Of a stretch of DNA of 64,000 bases, positions 1-9,919 are shown piece after piece. This DNA is from an uncultured Ectothiorhodospiraceae bacterium. GTDB taxonomy: Bacteria; Pseudomonadota; Gammaproteobacteria; S012-40. The notes beneath the pieces were generated by a model. That model was not told the origin of the DNA, did not search any database, and saw nothing but the letters and a program-made list of their open reading frames with translations. The position numbers and the translations under genes are program-made. The stretch's first letter is position 1; each line of letters starts with the position of its first letter. Location: positions 17,141-81,140 of the forward strand of contig CALZJE010000010.1 in NCBI GenBank assembly GCA_945787715.1. Direction: 5' to 3'.

Positions 1-1040
1 ATCTCAGTTAGTGTTTGCTGTGTTTCTTCACTTAAGCCAGTTGATCCAAAATTAAAATTATAATCCCGTGTTTCCACAATTTGACTTAATGCACAGCCAT
101 CTTGTCCAACTGATGTAGTTTTGCCAGTATTTGCACATAAATCTCTAACATCTGCAATACCATCATTATCAATATCCGGCTCACAACCTGTTGCATCCAC
201 AATTGATCCAGAACTGGTACCGCTACACTTGTCAAGGTAATCAGCGATTCCGTCACCGTCAATATCGGTCGGGCAACCCATGGAATCGATAGCAACATTT
301 CTCGGCGTGTCATTACAATGATCAAGATTGTCAGGGATCCCATCATTGTCCAGATCTCTGACTTTAACAACTACTGGTACTGGCTCAACTTTTTTAATTT
401 CTTCTTTAGGTTCTATAGCTTCTACTACAACAGGTACTGCGAGTGCCGCTAAAGGCGCTGCTTGTTTCGCCTTACTACCCAAAGGAATAACTAATGAAAG
501 ATTCACTAAAAAGTCGCCAAAACGATCTTCTTTTGGAATACTATTGTCATCATTATCAACACGGAAACGTGCATCACCACGCAGACTTATTCCGTAGTCA
601 TTTAATACTTTCATTGCTCCCAGTCCAATCTGTCCCATTAAATTGGTATTACGTTCGCTATTAACTTTGGTATTTAGAGCTCCGATTCCCACCAAGCCAT
701 AAGGTGAGAAACTTGCGTTCCTGTTAAAAAAATATAGGCCGTCCAATGACATGCCAGTTTGTTTATAGGATGAATTACTATTATTTGAATCCAGGCTATC
801 ATAAACACCGTTTAGTTCCAGATTCCAATGCTTAGATAAAGGTTTACCCACACCTAGTCCAAAACCAAAGTCATCATCGGCATTTCGGTCATTATCCGCA
901 ATGATATATGACAAAGAAGGAGTAACATACCATCTATCATCGAACTCATTAGCAGCAAACGATTGACTTTGAGCAAGTGCGCCAAACGCAAATAATATTG
1001 ATACAAAAGTGTACTTAGTTTTCACAGTTAAGATCCTCAT
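1..1040 (-). CDS. OmpA-family outer membrane protein with N-terminal beta-barrel and thrombospondin type-3 repeats (C-terminus cut by window edge)
   Basis: Not in the ORF track because no stop lies in the window. The minus strand from ATG at 1040 reads MRILTVKTKYTFVSILFAFGALAQSQSFAANEFDDRWYVTPSLSYI..., then DLDNDGIPDNLDHCNDTP...DIDGDGIADYLDKCSGT...DIDNDGIADVRDLCANT, open to base 1. Confidence 0.88.
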   Translation of the reverse strand, partial: MRILTVKTKYTFVSILFAFGALAQSQSFAANEFDDRWYVTPSLSYIIADNDRNADDDFGFGLGVGKPLSKHWNLELNGVYDSLDSNNSNSSYKQTGMSLDGLYFFNRNASFSPYGLVGIGALNTKVNSERNTNLMGQIGLGAMKVLNDYGISLRGDARFRVDNDDNSIPKEDRFGDFLVNLSLVIPLGSKAKQAAPLAALAVPVVVEAIEPKEEIKKVEPVPVVVKVRDLDNDGIPDNLDHCNDTPRNVAIDSMGCPTDIDGDGIADYLDKCSGTSSGSIVDATGCEPDIDNDGIADVRDLCANTGKTTSVGQDGCALSQIVETRDYNFNFGSTGLSEETQQTLTE

Positions 1041-1376
1041 TTGTTGATGTATTGAAGGATAGAGGTTAATTGACGACTTTTATAGGGCTTCTAATTCGAA
1101 TTTACAAATATTTACACTTTTACTCAGGAATTAAAATATACCCAAAGTCACGGAAAATTTAGTGAATGTTTTGACTTGTTAGCTTTTCGCTCTCTTTAAC
1201 GTTCCACTCACTATCGAATAGTGTGAATTAATCGTGGCGCTATCTTTCATAGTGTATTAACGGTGGAATAGTCATTATTGCACGCCTGTGAAAATCTATC
1301 TCAGAGGGAAGCAGGTTCAGTGGCTTTTTTATGTTTACATTGCTTCGAATGTTTCAAGTAACAGCATTTGTTAATC

Positions 1377-2348
1377 TCATTTCCAACGTTCCTGAGCCCA
1401 GGATTTTTGTTGATCCTTTGTCAGAAAACTCCAAGCAATGAGCCGACTTATCTTTTGCCCTTGGCTCATTTTAATGACTTCAATTTGATTCACCCCTAGT
1501 TGTGTTAATCGTTTTTTTAACGGGCGAATATTTTCGCTTTTAGAAATCAAGCTGGTAAACCAACAAACTTGCTGAGAATAATTTAAACTTTCTTTAGCCA
1601 TTTTTTTTAAGAAACCAATTTCTCCACCAGGACACCAAAGCTCTGCCTTCTGACCACCAAAATTGAGTTTGACCGAACTTTTGCTCAACTTACCCTTACT
1701 GAGATTCCGTAGTTTACGTTGACTACTGGCTTGCGCCTCTGACATTGATGAATGAAATGGAGGGTTGCATAATGTGAGATCAAATCGATCTTTATCTTTA
1801 ATAATTCCTTTAAAGATCGCTTTCTTGTCATTTTGCAATGTCAACATAATGAGCTTACTTAAACACGCATTGGATTCCACAATCAAGCTAGCCGCTTTAA
1901 TTGAAACTGGATCAATATCTGTCGCAATAAACTGCCAGCCATAACTTTGGCTGCCAATAATGGGGTAAATACAATTAGCACCGGTGCCTATATCCAGCAC
2001 TTTAACTTTTTTACCTAAAGGTATTTCACCTTCACAACAAGTAGCCAGAAGGTCAGCGAGATAATGAATGTAATCCGCACGCCCAGGGATAGGTGGACAA
2101 AGATAACCTGCAGGAATATTCCAGTTTGTGACATGATAATAATGCGCTAGCAAAGCTCTATTCAAACAAAGCACTGCTTTGTCATCACTAAAGTCTATGG
2201 TTTTATCCCCTTTAGGGTTTGCTTTGAAATAAGTTTTTAACTCAGGACAAGCTTTACTGAGAGCAACGAAATCATAACGCCCCTTGTGAGGGTTTCTTGG
2301 GTGAAGCACTTTTTGCTTTATTAGTTCTCCCTTGTGTTGGCCTGCCAT
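1377..2348 (-). CDS. rlmF: 23S rRNA (adenine-N6)-methyltransferase RlmF-like
   Basis: Motifs HPRNPHKGRYDF, NWNIPAGYLCPPIPGRADYIHYLADLL, DIGTGANCIYPIIG, LCNPPFHSS are typical of RlmF/YbiN. Confidence 0.93.
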   Translation of the reverse strand: MAGQHKGELIKQKVLHPRNPHKGRYDFVALSKACPELKTYFKANPKGDKTIDFSDDKAVLCLNRALLAHYYHVTNWNIPAGYLCPPIPGRADYIHYLADLLATCCEGEIPLGKKVKVLDIGTGANCIYPIIGSQSYGWQFIATDIDPVSIKAASLIVESNACLSKLIMLTLQNDKKAIFKGIIKDKDRFDLTLCNPPFHSSMSEAQASSQRKLRNLSKGKLSKSSVKLNFGGQKAELWCPGGEIGFLKKMAKESLNYSQQVCWFTSLISKSENIRPLKKRLTQLGVNQIEVIKMSQGQKISRLIAWSFLTKDQQKSWAQERWK

Positions 2349-2376
2349 ACTTTCATTGAATCCCAGTTAAACAAGA

Positions 2377-2468
2377 TATTAATAAATCGGAAATAAAGGA
2401 TACCTGCTGAATTATACACGCTGTAAATATGTCCTTATAAGCTTGACGGCAGCATCCATGCTGCCAAC
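2377..2468. repeat. Dispersed intergenic repeat B, copy 1
   Basis: atattaataaatcggaaataaaggatacctgctgaattatacacgctgtaaatatgtccttataagcttgacggcagcatccatgctgcc; shares blocks with 18785-18879. Confidence 0.7.
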
Positions 2469-2664
2469 AGTATAACCGATATCTTTCGATAAACCAAGTG
2501 CTTCTTTAGTTTATCAAGATGCGTATGAAAATCAGCAATGGAAGAAATATAATCATAATATCGAGCCCCCGATAATATTCAGAGAATTGGTAAAATTGTA
2601 GTATGGGGAACCAACCCGAATATTTTATGAATTATCCGGGTCAAGAGTATCTATGCGAATTATT

Positions 2665-4230
2665 TTATAAAACAGCTTTTTCTCCAACGATGCGCATATC
2701 TCTCGGTTCTCTTAGTTTAAATTCAGCCGGTGCTTGGTGAATATTACATAAACCTGCGTTACTCATGAGTTTACCTAAGCTATTCGGCGTATATCCCCAT
2801 CGATGATTCATCAGTGGATCTTTCCATGCTGGGTCACCGTAAAAAACCCACATAGTTCGTTGTCCTTCCGGGCCTTCACCAGAAGCAACATCTGGATTTT
2901 TTAGAAATTCTTCACAAGCAGAGATCAAATTGGGACACTCTAGAATTAGCTTGCCACCAGGTTTTAACACTCTAATCCACTCATTCAGTATGTCATCCAC
3001 TTCCCATCGCCAAAAATGCTCAATGACGTGGACACTTAATACTTCGTCTACACTATTTGATTCGATCATAGACAGATTATGAAGATCGCATAGAATATCC
3101 GGTTTTTTTCCCTTCCGACTTTCTGCCACATCGATGTTAATATAGCCGGGTAGAATTTTGTCTCCGCAACCTAAGTTCAATTTTTTAGAACTGACTTCTG
3201 CTTGAATTGATGTGCGGGGAGTATTTTTAATCAGATTTAGAAATATTGATTCCCATTGTTGGCCAATTTTTTTAGGGTTGAAATTATCTGCAACATATTT
3301 TTGACCTTTTTCGATACGCTCTCGTGTTAATTGGGGATTATTTACACACCATAAAATTCCTTCAAGAATATTTTCCGTCAACACTGCAGTGTCAATAAAC
3401 TCAAGATAGGAAGGTAGAGGATATGCAACCACCATTTTCCCAGCATACAGCGATTCGGTTAATCGATTATTACTCTTAAGTAGTTTTGATTCATTGTCAT
3501 TACTCGGTATAACAACAAGGTCGGTATTTTTTAGCGCTTCCCATACAGAATCAATTGACCAATTAGAGAAATGGACATTAATCTTTCCCTTCTGAGCTGC
3601 ATTGTATTGATCAAATATTTCGCCCATATTTTTATTTACATCTAGAGATATCACATGTAAATCGAGCGAAATTGGCATTGTCGAAACCGAAATTTCTCTA
3701 AGCAATTGGTCTAAAGTATCGAAGTTTGTCGGTTGCCCGAACCACAAGAGTTTTAATGGAACAGATGGAGAAAACTCTGGATGATAAGATATGCCTTCTA
3801 TGGGATCTGGAATAATTTCGATGCAGGCTGAAGTATGTTGATTGACAATTGTTGCCAACTGAGGCGTTGCTGTTGTCACCATATCTGCCATGCTTAGGAC
3901 TTTTTCAACAAACTTCTTTTCCAAATTGGATGAAAAAGGATTGTCGCAAAAATCTATTATAATGAGTTTTCCTAAAGCTTTAGCTTTCTCTGCAACACTC
4001 GCACACTGATCATTAAATATTTTTGAAAAAACGACAATATCTGCAGTATTAATTTCATTATCTATATTGATATTTTCTTTTTTATCAATCACTACAACAT
4101 TGATATTATATCCTACTTCAATTAAGGCATAGGCGGGAATCAAACAACGATAACGAGCGCTTGCTAGTGGAGATGTGTACCGCCCATTTTTTTCTACAAG
4201 TTTGTTAGTGATGACCCAAGTAATATTCAT
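2665..4230 (-). CDS. Two-domain protein: N-terminal glycosyltransferase, C-terminal SAM-dependent methyltransferase
   Basis: C-terminal KLNLGCGDKILPGYINIDV...SVDEVLSVHVIEHFWRWEVDDILNEWIRVLKPGGKLILECPN is a type-11 methyltransferase pattern; the N-terminal ~340 aa resembles GT-B glycosyltransferases (LLWFGQPTNFDTLDQL..., LTESLYAGKMVVAYPLPSYLEF). Confidence 0.75.
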   Translation of the reverse strand: MNITWVITNKLVEKNGRYTSPLASARYRCLIPAYALIEVGYNINVVVIDKKENINIDNEINTADIVVFSKIFNDQCASVAEKAKALGKLIIIDFCDNPFSSNLEKKFVEKVLSMADMVTTATPQLATIVNQHTSACIEIIPDPIEGISYHPEFSPSVPLKLLWFGQPTNFDTLDQLLREISVSTMPISLDLHVISLDVNKNMGEIFDQYNAAQKGKINVHFSNWSIDSVWEALKNTDLVVIPSNDNESKLLKSNNRLTESLYAGKMVVAYPLPSYLEFIDTAVLTENILEGILWCVNNPQLTRERIEKGQKYVADNFNPKKIGQQWESIFLNLIKNTPRTSIQAEVSSKKLNLGCGDKILPGYINIDVAESRKGKKPDILCDLHNLSMIESNSVDEVLSVHVIEHFWRWEVDDILNEWIRVLKPGGKLILECPNLISACEEFLKNPDVASGEGPEGQRTMWVFYGDPAWKDPLMNHRWGYTPNSLGKLMSNAGLCNIHQAPAEFKLREPRDMRIVGEKAVL

Positions 4231-4705
4231 TTATGTCATTCCATTTAGTACATTTCAATAGCCATGGATTATAATCGCATGTAGTAAATCACTGCTGATT
4301 TCGATTTTAACTTTTAACCTTAATTAATCAGTTGACTCACGATTTATAGCACAATCATTTGATTTGCTTAGCTATATGAAAAGTATTTGATTCACCAACC
4401 AGGTGAACGCAAAACTTTTCATTACGCTAATCAAACCAACTGTTTGCAATCTAAAATATGCAAATATTAATCCTAATTACAGTATGAGTTATTACAGACA
4501 AGTGGTTTATACTTCTTACCGTGTAAAGTTGTCATTCGCAGTTTATTTTTGCTAGAGTTGAAAAGACCAGAAATGGCCGTTGCTTATAGTTGAAAAAACA
4601 TGACCAACATTAGATCAAAAATACGGTATGCCCGTAGAACGATGTGTACGACAAAATCTGACTATCCATTGGTTACGTCTATTACTACATCCTTCTTAGT
4701 AACTG

Positions 4706-7700
4706 ATGAGAGCCACTTTCAATCCCATGAAAAGTAGCAGTTCAGCGAATACAGTTCGTGCAAGATTTACTGATATTCTAACTAAATATATTGGTCTAGT
4801 AACAACATTAATCATTGGTTTTATTTTATCCATATCCGTTTTTTTTCTGGCACAAAGCTGGGAAGAATCAGAAACCCAGCGTTTATTTGATTCCAGCGCG
4901 CAAAACCGCTTGGCCACGCTACAGACCGATATTATCCGCCACCAGGAAATGGTCAAATCCATAGCAGACCTGTTTTCCTCTTCACAAAACAACGTTAGCC
5001 GCAAGGAGTTTCATGCCTTCGTACAGCGAGCCTTGTCCCGTCAAGTGAGCATTCATGGATTAGGATGGAATCCTTTGGTTAAGCATTCCGAACGAGAACA
5101 ATATACAAAAAAAGCACATCAGGAAGGATTTAGCGATTTCCAAATCACAGATTTAGACTCCAACGGTAAAAAAGTAAAAGCTGCGAATCATGATGACTAT
5201 GTTGTTGTCTATTACTTAGCCCCTCATGCCGGAAATGAAGAAGCAATGGGCTTTAATATCGCTTCGCACCCAGGGCGACTGGAAGCCATACAACAAGCAC
5301 GCGATTCGGGGAAAGCTGCTATTACCGAAAGGATAAAGTTAGTTCAGGAACAGGGAGATTCCTTTGCTTATCTTATATTTGTCGCAGTCTACCAATCAGG
5401 TCTAGTTCCAAATACCATCGCTGAGAGGCGTAAAGAATTTGCTGGACTCGCAGCTGGGGTATTTCGTTTCAATGATTGGTTGCCATTTGCGATGAAGGAT
5501 ATGCCGCCTGTTGGTATGGATGTCTTGATACTGGATCAATCTGCGCCCATTGATAAACAGTTTCTTCATTTTCATTCCTCTCGAACACGAGATGAAGTCT
5601 TCCAGCCAACACCACAAGACCTCAAAAAAGCTGAAAATAGCCTCCATTGGCAAACCACAGTTAACATGATGGGCCGCGATTGGTCATTTCTATTCATACC
5701 TGCACCTGCATTCTTTGAGAAACACCGGGCGTGGTTTCCTTGGTCAGTACTCGTGGCAGGACTGTCATTTATGGTCTTACTGACACTTTTTCAGTTCACT
5801 AGAACTCGACATACGGCCAGAATGACAAGTACACACGTTGAATTGCTCCGCGAAATCACTGAACGTAAAACAATGCATGCGGCCTTAAGAGAGGGTGAGA
5901 TACGTTACCGAGCTCTGGTTGATTCAAGTCCCGACTGGATCTGGGAGATCGATTCCAACAAGGTCTACACTTACGCCAGCCCTAAGATGCATGAACTTTT
6001 GGGCTATCAGCCTGAAGAGGTGCTCGGTAAGACGCCATTTGAACTAATGCCTCCAGCAGATGCTGCACGACTTAGTGCTATCTTCGCTGAAATCTCTGCA
6101 AACAAGCGCTCCTTTCACAACTTGGAAAACACCAATCGCCATAAAAATGGTCAACTTGTGATATTGGAAGCCAGTGGTGTTCCGATTCTTAGTGAGTCAG
6201 GAGAGCTGCTGGGCTATCGTGGTGTAAATCGTGATATTACCCAACGTCTAATGAATGAATCTGAACTCAGAGCTCAGCGTGATTTTACTGACACCGTACT
6301 CGATGCAGCTGGTAATATCATTGTTGTACTCGATCTGGAGGGTCGATTTGTCCGTTTCAATCGTGTTGCAGAAGAGCTTACCAATTACTCGATTGAAGAA
6401 GTGCTTGGTAAATATGTCTGGGATCTGGTGATCCCCGAGGAGCAGCAAAACGATGTTAGAAAAGTATTCAATCATCTACGAAATGGCAAAGCTGACATTG
6501 TTAGCCAGTATGAAAATGAATGGCTGACCCGTGATGGTGGCCGGCGCCTCCTTCATTGGCACAACTCGGTGCTGCAAGATGACGATGGAAATATTAGCCA
6601 TATTGTTGCGATGGGTTACGATATTACTGAAAAGAAAAGAGCCGAAGCGGAACACGAACGACTTCAGCGTGAGCTGCAACAAGCGCATAAGATGGATTCA
6701 CTAGGACAGTTGACCGGTGGTATTGCGCACGACTTCAACAACCTGCTGGGGATTATTAGCGGCTACTCGACCCTTTTACTCGATACATATCATGATAAGG
6801 GAGATGAAAAGCTTGCTAAGTATGTGGGTCGCATCATAGACGCGGGTGATCGCGCCGCCAAACTCGTTGCACAAATGCTCGCCTTTAGTCGTAGTGATCA
6901 AGCCGATGATATGCCGATCCAGTTTGAGCCATTGCTCAGGGATGATCTCAAGATGCTACGCTCTACCTTACCCAGCACCATCGAGATCATTACCGAGATC
7001 GAACCGGATCTACCCAATGTACTGATAAATCCAATCCATCTTCACCAAATCCTAATGAACCTCTCAATCAATGCTCGCGATGCAATGCAGGGGGTTGGAC
7101 AGCTTAATATCAAACTTGGTTGGGCACATAATCTCGATACTGAATCCCAGATTTCTCACAAGCCCGTAAAGGGTGATTGGGTTGAATTGAGCGTCAGTGA
7201 TACCGGTTCTGGTATCGAGTCAGAAACGGCAAAGAGCATTTTCAATCCCTTTTTTACCACCAAGGGAGTAGGAAAGGGAACCGGTATGGGGCTGTCGGTA
7301 ATCTATGGCATTATGGAAAGACACAGGGGACACATCCTGTTGGAGAGTGAACCAGGCAAAGGCAGTACCTTCCGAATGCTCTTCCCCCCCATCGTTAAGA
7401 AGCAGCACAAATTGGAACAAGATAATCAAGGCACTGTAGAACTCCCTAAGGGTGAGGGCTCAGAAATTCTAATAGTTGATGATGAATTGAGTCTAGGGAT
7501 ATTCATGGCTGAACTTGTAAAGGCCAGCGGTTATAAAGCACTATCTATCACAGATAGTACTGAAGCATTGGCACTATTTCAGAATGAACCGAATCGATTC
7601 TCTATGTTAATCTCCGATCAAACCATGCCCGTGATGACGGGGATAGAGCTGATTAAAAAGCTGAGGGAAATCCGTCCTGATTTACCAGCCATCCTTTGCA

Positions 7701-7825
7701 CCGGTTACAGTGACAAGGTAGATGCCATAATGGCAACAAAGATGAATATCGTCTATTTCGAGAAACCGGTTGATAGTAAGAAGATGTTATTTAAAATTGC
7801 TGAGTTGCTAAATGCGGATGCTTAA
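4706..7825 (+). CDS. Hybrid sensor histidine kinase (CHASE - PAS - PAS - HisKA - HATPase - REC)
   Basis: N-terminal TM plus CHASE-like SIHGLGWNPLV...; two PAS domains; HisKA KMDSLGQLTGGIAHDFNNLLGII; HATPase NLSINARDAM...DTGSGI...GKGTGMGLSVIYGI; REC ILIVDDE...LISDQTMPVMTGIEL...FEKPVD. Confidence 0.93.
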   Translation: MRATFNPMKSSSSANTVRARFTDILTKYIGLVTTLIIGFILSISVFFLAQSWEESETQRLFDSSAQNRLATLQTDIIRHQEMVKSIADLFSSSQNNVSRKEFHAFVQRALSRQVSIHGLGWNPLVKHSEREQYTKKAHQEGFSDFQITDLDSNGKKVKAANHDDYVVVYYLAPHAGNEEAMGFNIASHPGRLEAIQQARDSGKAAITERIKLVQEQGDSFAYLIFVAVYQSGLVPNTIAERRKEFAGLAAGVFRFNDWLPFAMKDMPPVGMDVLILDQSAPIDKQFLHFHSSRTRDEVFQPTPQDLKKAENSLHWQTTVNMMGRDWSFLFIPAPAFFEKHRAWFPWSVLVAGLSFMVLLTLFQFTRTRHTARMTSTHVELLREITERKTMHAALREGEIRYRALVDSSPDWIWEIDSNKVYTYASPKMHELLGYQPEEVLGKTPFELMPPADAARLSAIFAEISANKRSFHNLENTNRHKNGQLVILEASGVPILSESGELLGYRGVNRDITQRLMNESELRAQRDFTDTVLDAAGNIIVVLDLEGRFVRFNRVAEELTNYSIEEVLGKYVWDLVIPEEQQNDVRKVFNHLRNGKADIVSQYENEWLTRDGGRRLLHWHNSVLQDDDGNISHIVAMGYDITEKKRAEAEHERLQRELQQAHKMDSLGQLTGGIAHDFNNLLGIISGYSTLLLDTYHDKGDEKLAKYVGRIIDAGDRAAKLVAQMLAFSRSDQADDMPIQFEPLLRDDLKMLRSTLPSTIEIITEIEPDLPNVLINPIHLHQILMNLSINARDAMQGVGQLNIKLGWAHNLDTESQISHKPVKGDWVELSVSDTGSGIESETAKSIFNPFFTTKGVGKGTGMGLSVIYGIMERHRGHILLESEPGKGSTFRMLFPPIVKKQHKLEQDNQGTVELPKGEGSEILIVDDELSLGIFMAELVKASGYKALSITDSTEALALFQNEPNRFSMLISDQTMPVMTGIELIKKLREIRPDLPAILCTGYSDKVDAIMATKMNIVYFEKPVDSKKMLFKIAELLNADA

Positions 7826-7932
7826 GCTGTATTAGTTAAGCCATGCAAAAGCATTTGGATTTAGAACTTAGGCAACTGTACGGTTCTTTAGAATGTTACC
7901 CACCGTCATCCATTTTTTCGAGACTGTGATTA

Positions 7933-8563
7933 AAACTGTCTCTATTTGGTATCACTCAGGTAATCAGTCGCCGCGTGCTCACTCAATTAAATTACAGTAT
8001 TGGTCAATCTAGAGGATACCTCACTGATCCTTATAAAATCATCAGCCGAGTAGACCCATCGATAGGAAATACTATTGACTATCTCACTGAAAACCGCCCT
8101 GACAGTCGATTACGTCAAGCAATTTTCTGGAAAACTGTTTTTCATCTGCCGTCAGATGTCGTACATCTGAGTTATCGTTATTATTGGGACGACTGGTCAA
8201 TCACAGCGCATACTGCAGAAATTAAATACCGATTCAATATTGGTGACCATTTTTATTTCATGCCAAACTTCCGATATTACAAACAGACCGGCGCCAAGTT
8301 TTTCAAATACAGCATATTGAATGGTTCACAACTTCCTGATTATGCCAGTGCAGATTTGCGATTAGCACCCATGCAATCAACAACTAAAGGCTTGAAAGTG
8401 GGCTATAATTTTAGCGGCAATACTGAAGTTAGCTTCAGAGCTGCGTATATGCAGCAATGGGGAGAGAGATCCTTCTGAAGCCGTTGGTATCCAACGTCAA
8501 CTGGATCTTTTTCCCAATCTGGAAGCAACCATGTATACCTTCGAACTATCAATGGATTTTTAA
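7933..8563 (+). pseudogene. DUF3570-family outer membrane protein remnant (5' truncated, frameshifted near the 3' end)
   Basis: ITQVISRRVLTQLNYSIGQSRGYLTDPYKIISRVD... resembles the DUF3570 C-terminal half. The 7975-8478 ORF stops at GERSF, while the shifted frame continues GERDPSEAVGIQRQLDLFPNLEATMYTFELSMDF*. Confidence 0.75.
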
Positions 8564-9085
8564 TTTAATCCGAGAAATTACAAATCGAACTGTTTCATGA
8601 TTCAACAATATCCAATTTAAATAAAAGCCCAAGATCAATACTGGCGATGTTGTTTTACCGTTATGGCTAGTCCTTGTGAATTGCTTTTTGAATTTAACGC
8701 AGAGATTCGTGTTTTATTAGGCTTAGCACTGTCTTGTGCTACCGAAACACCAAATAAGCGCTGAGTTAAAAGGTCCATCAAAATATCATATAGAGGCATG
8801 CGCTCTTTCAAGCCTACATAGTAAGATAGTGGCACAAACATTCTAGATTTTTTAGCAAAATTTTCCCAATACCATCCTAAAAACCGAAGATTTTACATTC
8901 ATGCTGCCATTCGACGTGTATTGAATGACATAGTCCAGCATGCTCCCAAATGTCGCTATTTCTTACAACTAGCTCAAAGTAATATTAATATATTTTCATA
9001 TATGCTTGTTTATTAATCAAGTTATATAATTGGCCTTATATTTGCTTGTTGTATATTTTTTAAGCAAATTCTCGGGGTTGTCGTT

Positions 9086-9919
9086 GTGGATAAAAACTAT
9101 TTTTCAACAATATTATTATCACTCACTCTAGCATTTTCTCATGCGTCTTTAGCAACAAGTATTTCTAACTTTAACGACTGGGGTATTAACACCTCCGACC
9201 TCTCTAGTTCGCATTCGGGTGTTCACTCTATCGAGGAAGATCAACATTCAAATTATCTCAACCCAGGCTACGGTGGCCAAGAATATGATGCGGAAGCAAT
9301 TTACACTACTTGGGATAATGACTATTTGTATGTAGGTATAATGACAGGCCGTCTGCAAAATCCTACTACGGGATGGGCACCAGGCGATATTGCTTTCGAT
9401 CTAGGTTCCGATAACTCATATGAATTTGGATTGGTTACATCAAGTGCAGCTGGCTCCAATGCATCGACCGCAGGAATTGGTAATCCAGGTGAATTTTATA
9501 TTGTGAGTGAATGGAACTATGGTGTTTGGGATGAAAATGGAAATCATGTTGGAGTGAATAGCCCATTAGTAGATATAAACCATCCAACGAGTGTAAAAAC
9601 CGGAGCACTATCTGGATCAGCTGCCAACTTTACATATAGCGCGCTTAAAGAAAATGGGACTTGGCTTAGTTACGGAAACTGGAGCGACGATAAACACTAT
9701 TTTATCTCTGCAAAAATTGACTTGGATCTATTTCTTGAAACAGGCGATACTCTTGAAGGTGGATTCTCCATCCATTGGGCAGCAAACTGCAACAACGACT
9801 GGTTGTTATTAGATGTGCCAGCTCAACCAACGACTGTCTCTGAACCTGTAAGTTTATCTCTTATGTCACTTGGTCTATTGGGATTGGGCTTACACAGAAG
9901 AATACAAAAAAGAAAATAA
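9086..9919 (+). CDS. PEP-CTERM-type secreted protein
   Basis: Signal peptide (LLSLTLAFSHASLA) and C-terminal SEPVSLSLMSLGLLGLGLHRRIQKRK: SEP motif, hydrophobic helix, basic tail. Confidence 0.8.
   Translation: MDKNYFSTILLSLTLAFSHASLATSISNFNDWGINTSDLSSSHSGVHSIEEDQHSNYLNPGYGGQEYDAEAIYTTWDNDYLYVGIMTGRLQNPTTGWAPGDIAFDLGSDNSYEFGLVTSSAAGSNASTAGIGNPGEFYIVSEWNYGVWDENGNHVGVNSPLVDINHPTSVKTGALSGSAANFTYSALKENGTWLSYGNWSDDKHYFISAKIDLDLFLETGDTLEGGFSIHWAANCNNDWLLLDVPAQPTTVSEPVSLSLMSLGLLGLGLHRRIQKRK

Noticed and set aside
86-597. ORFs 86-370 (-) and 328-597 (+)
   Set aside because: Both are shadows of the OmpA/TSP3 frame, which gives a coherent signal peptide, barrel and repeat protein.
4696-7429. Minus-strand ORFs inside the histidine kinase
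   Set aside because: Antisense to a well-supported multidomain protein, with no protein-like content.
8635-8841. 68-aa minus-strand ORF next to the DUF3570 remnant
   Set aside because: Reads somewhat protein-like and extends upstream (GWYWENFAKKSRMFVPL...), but I cannot assign a family or a start.
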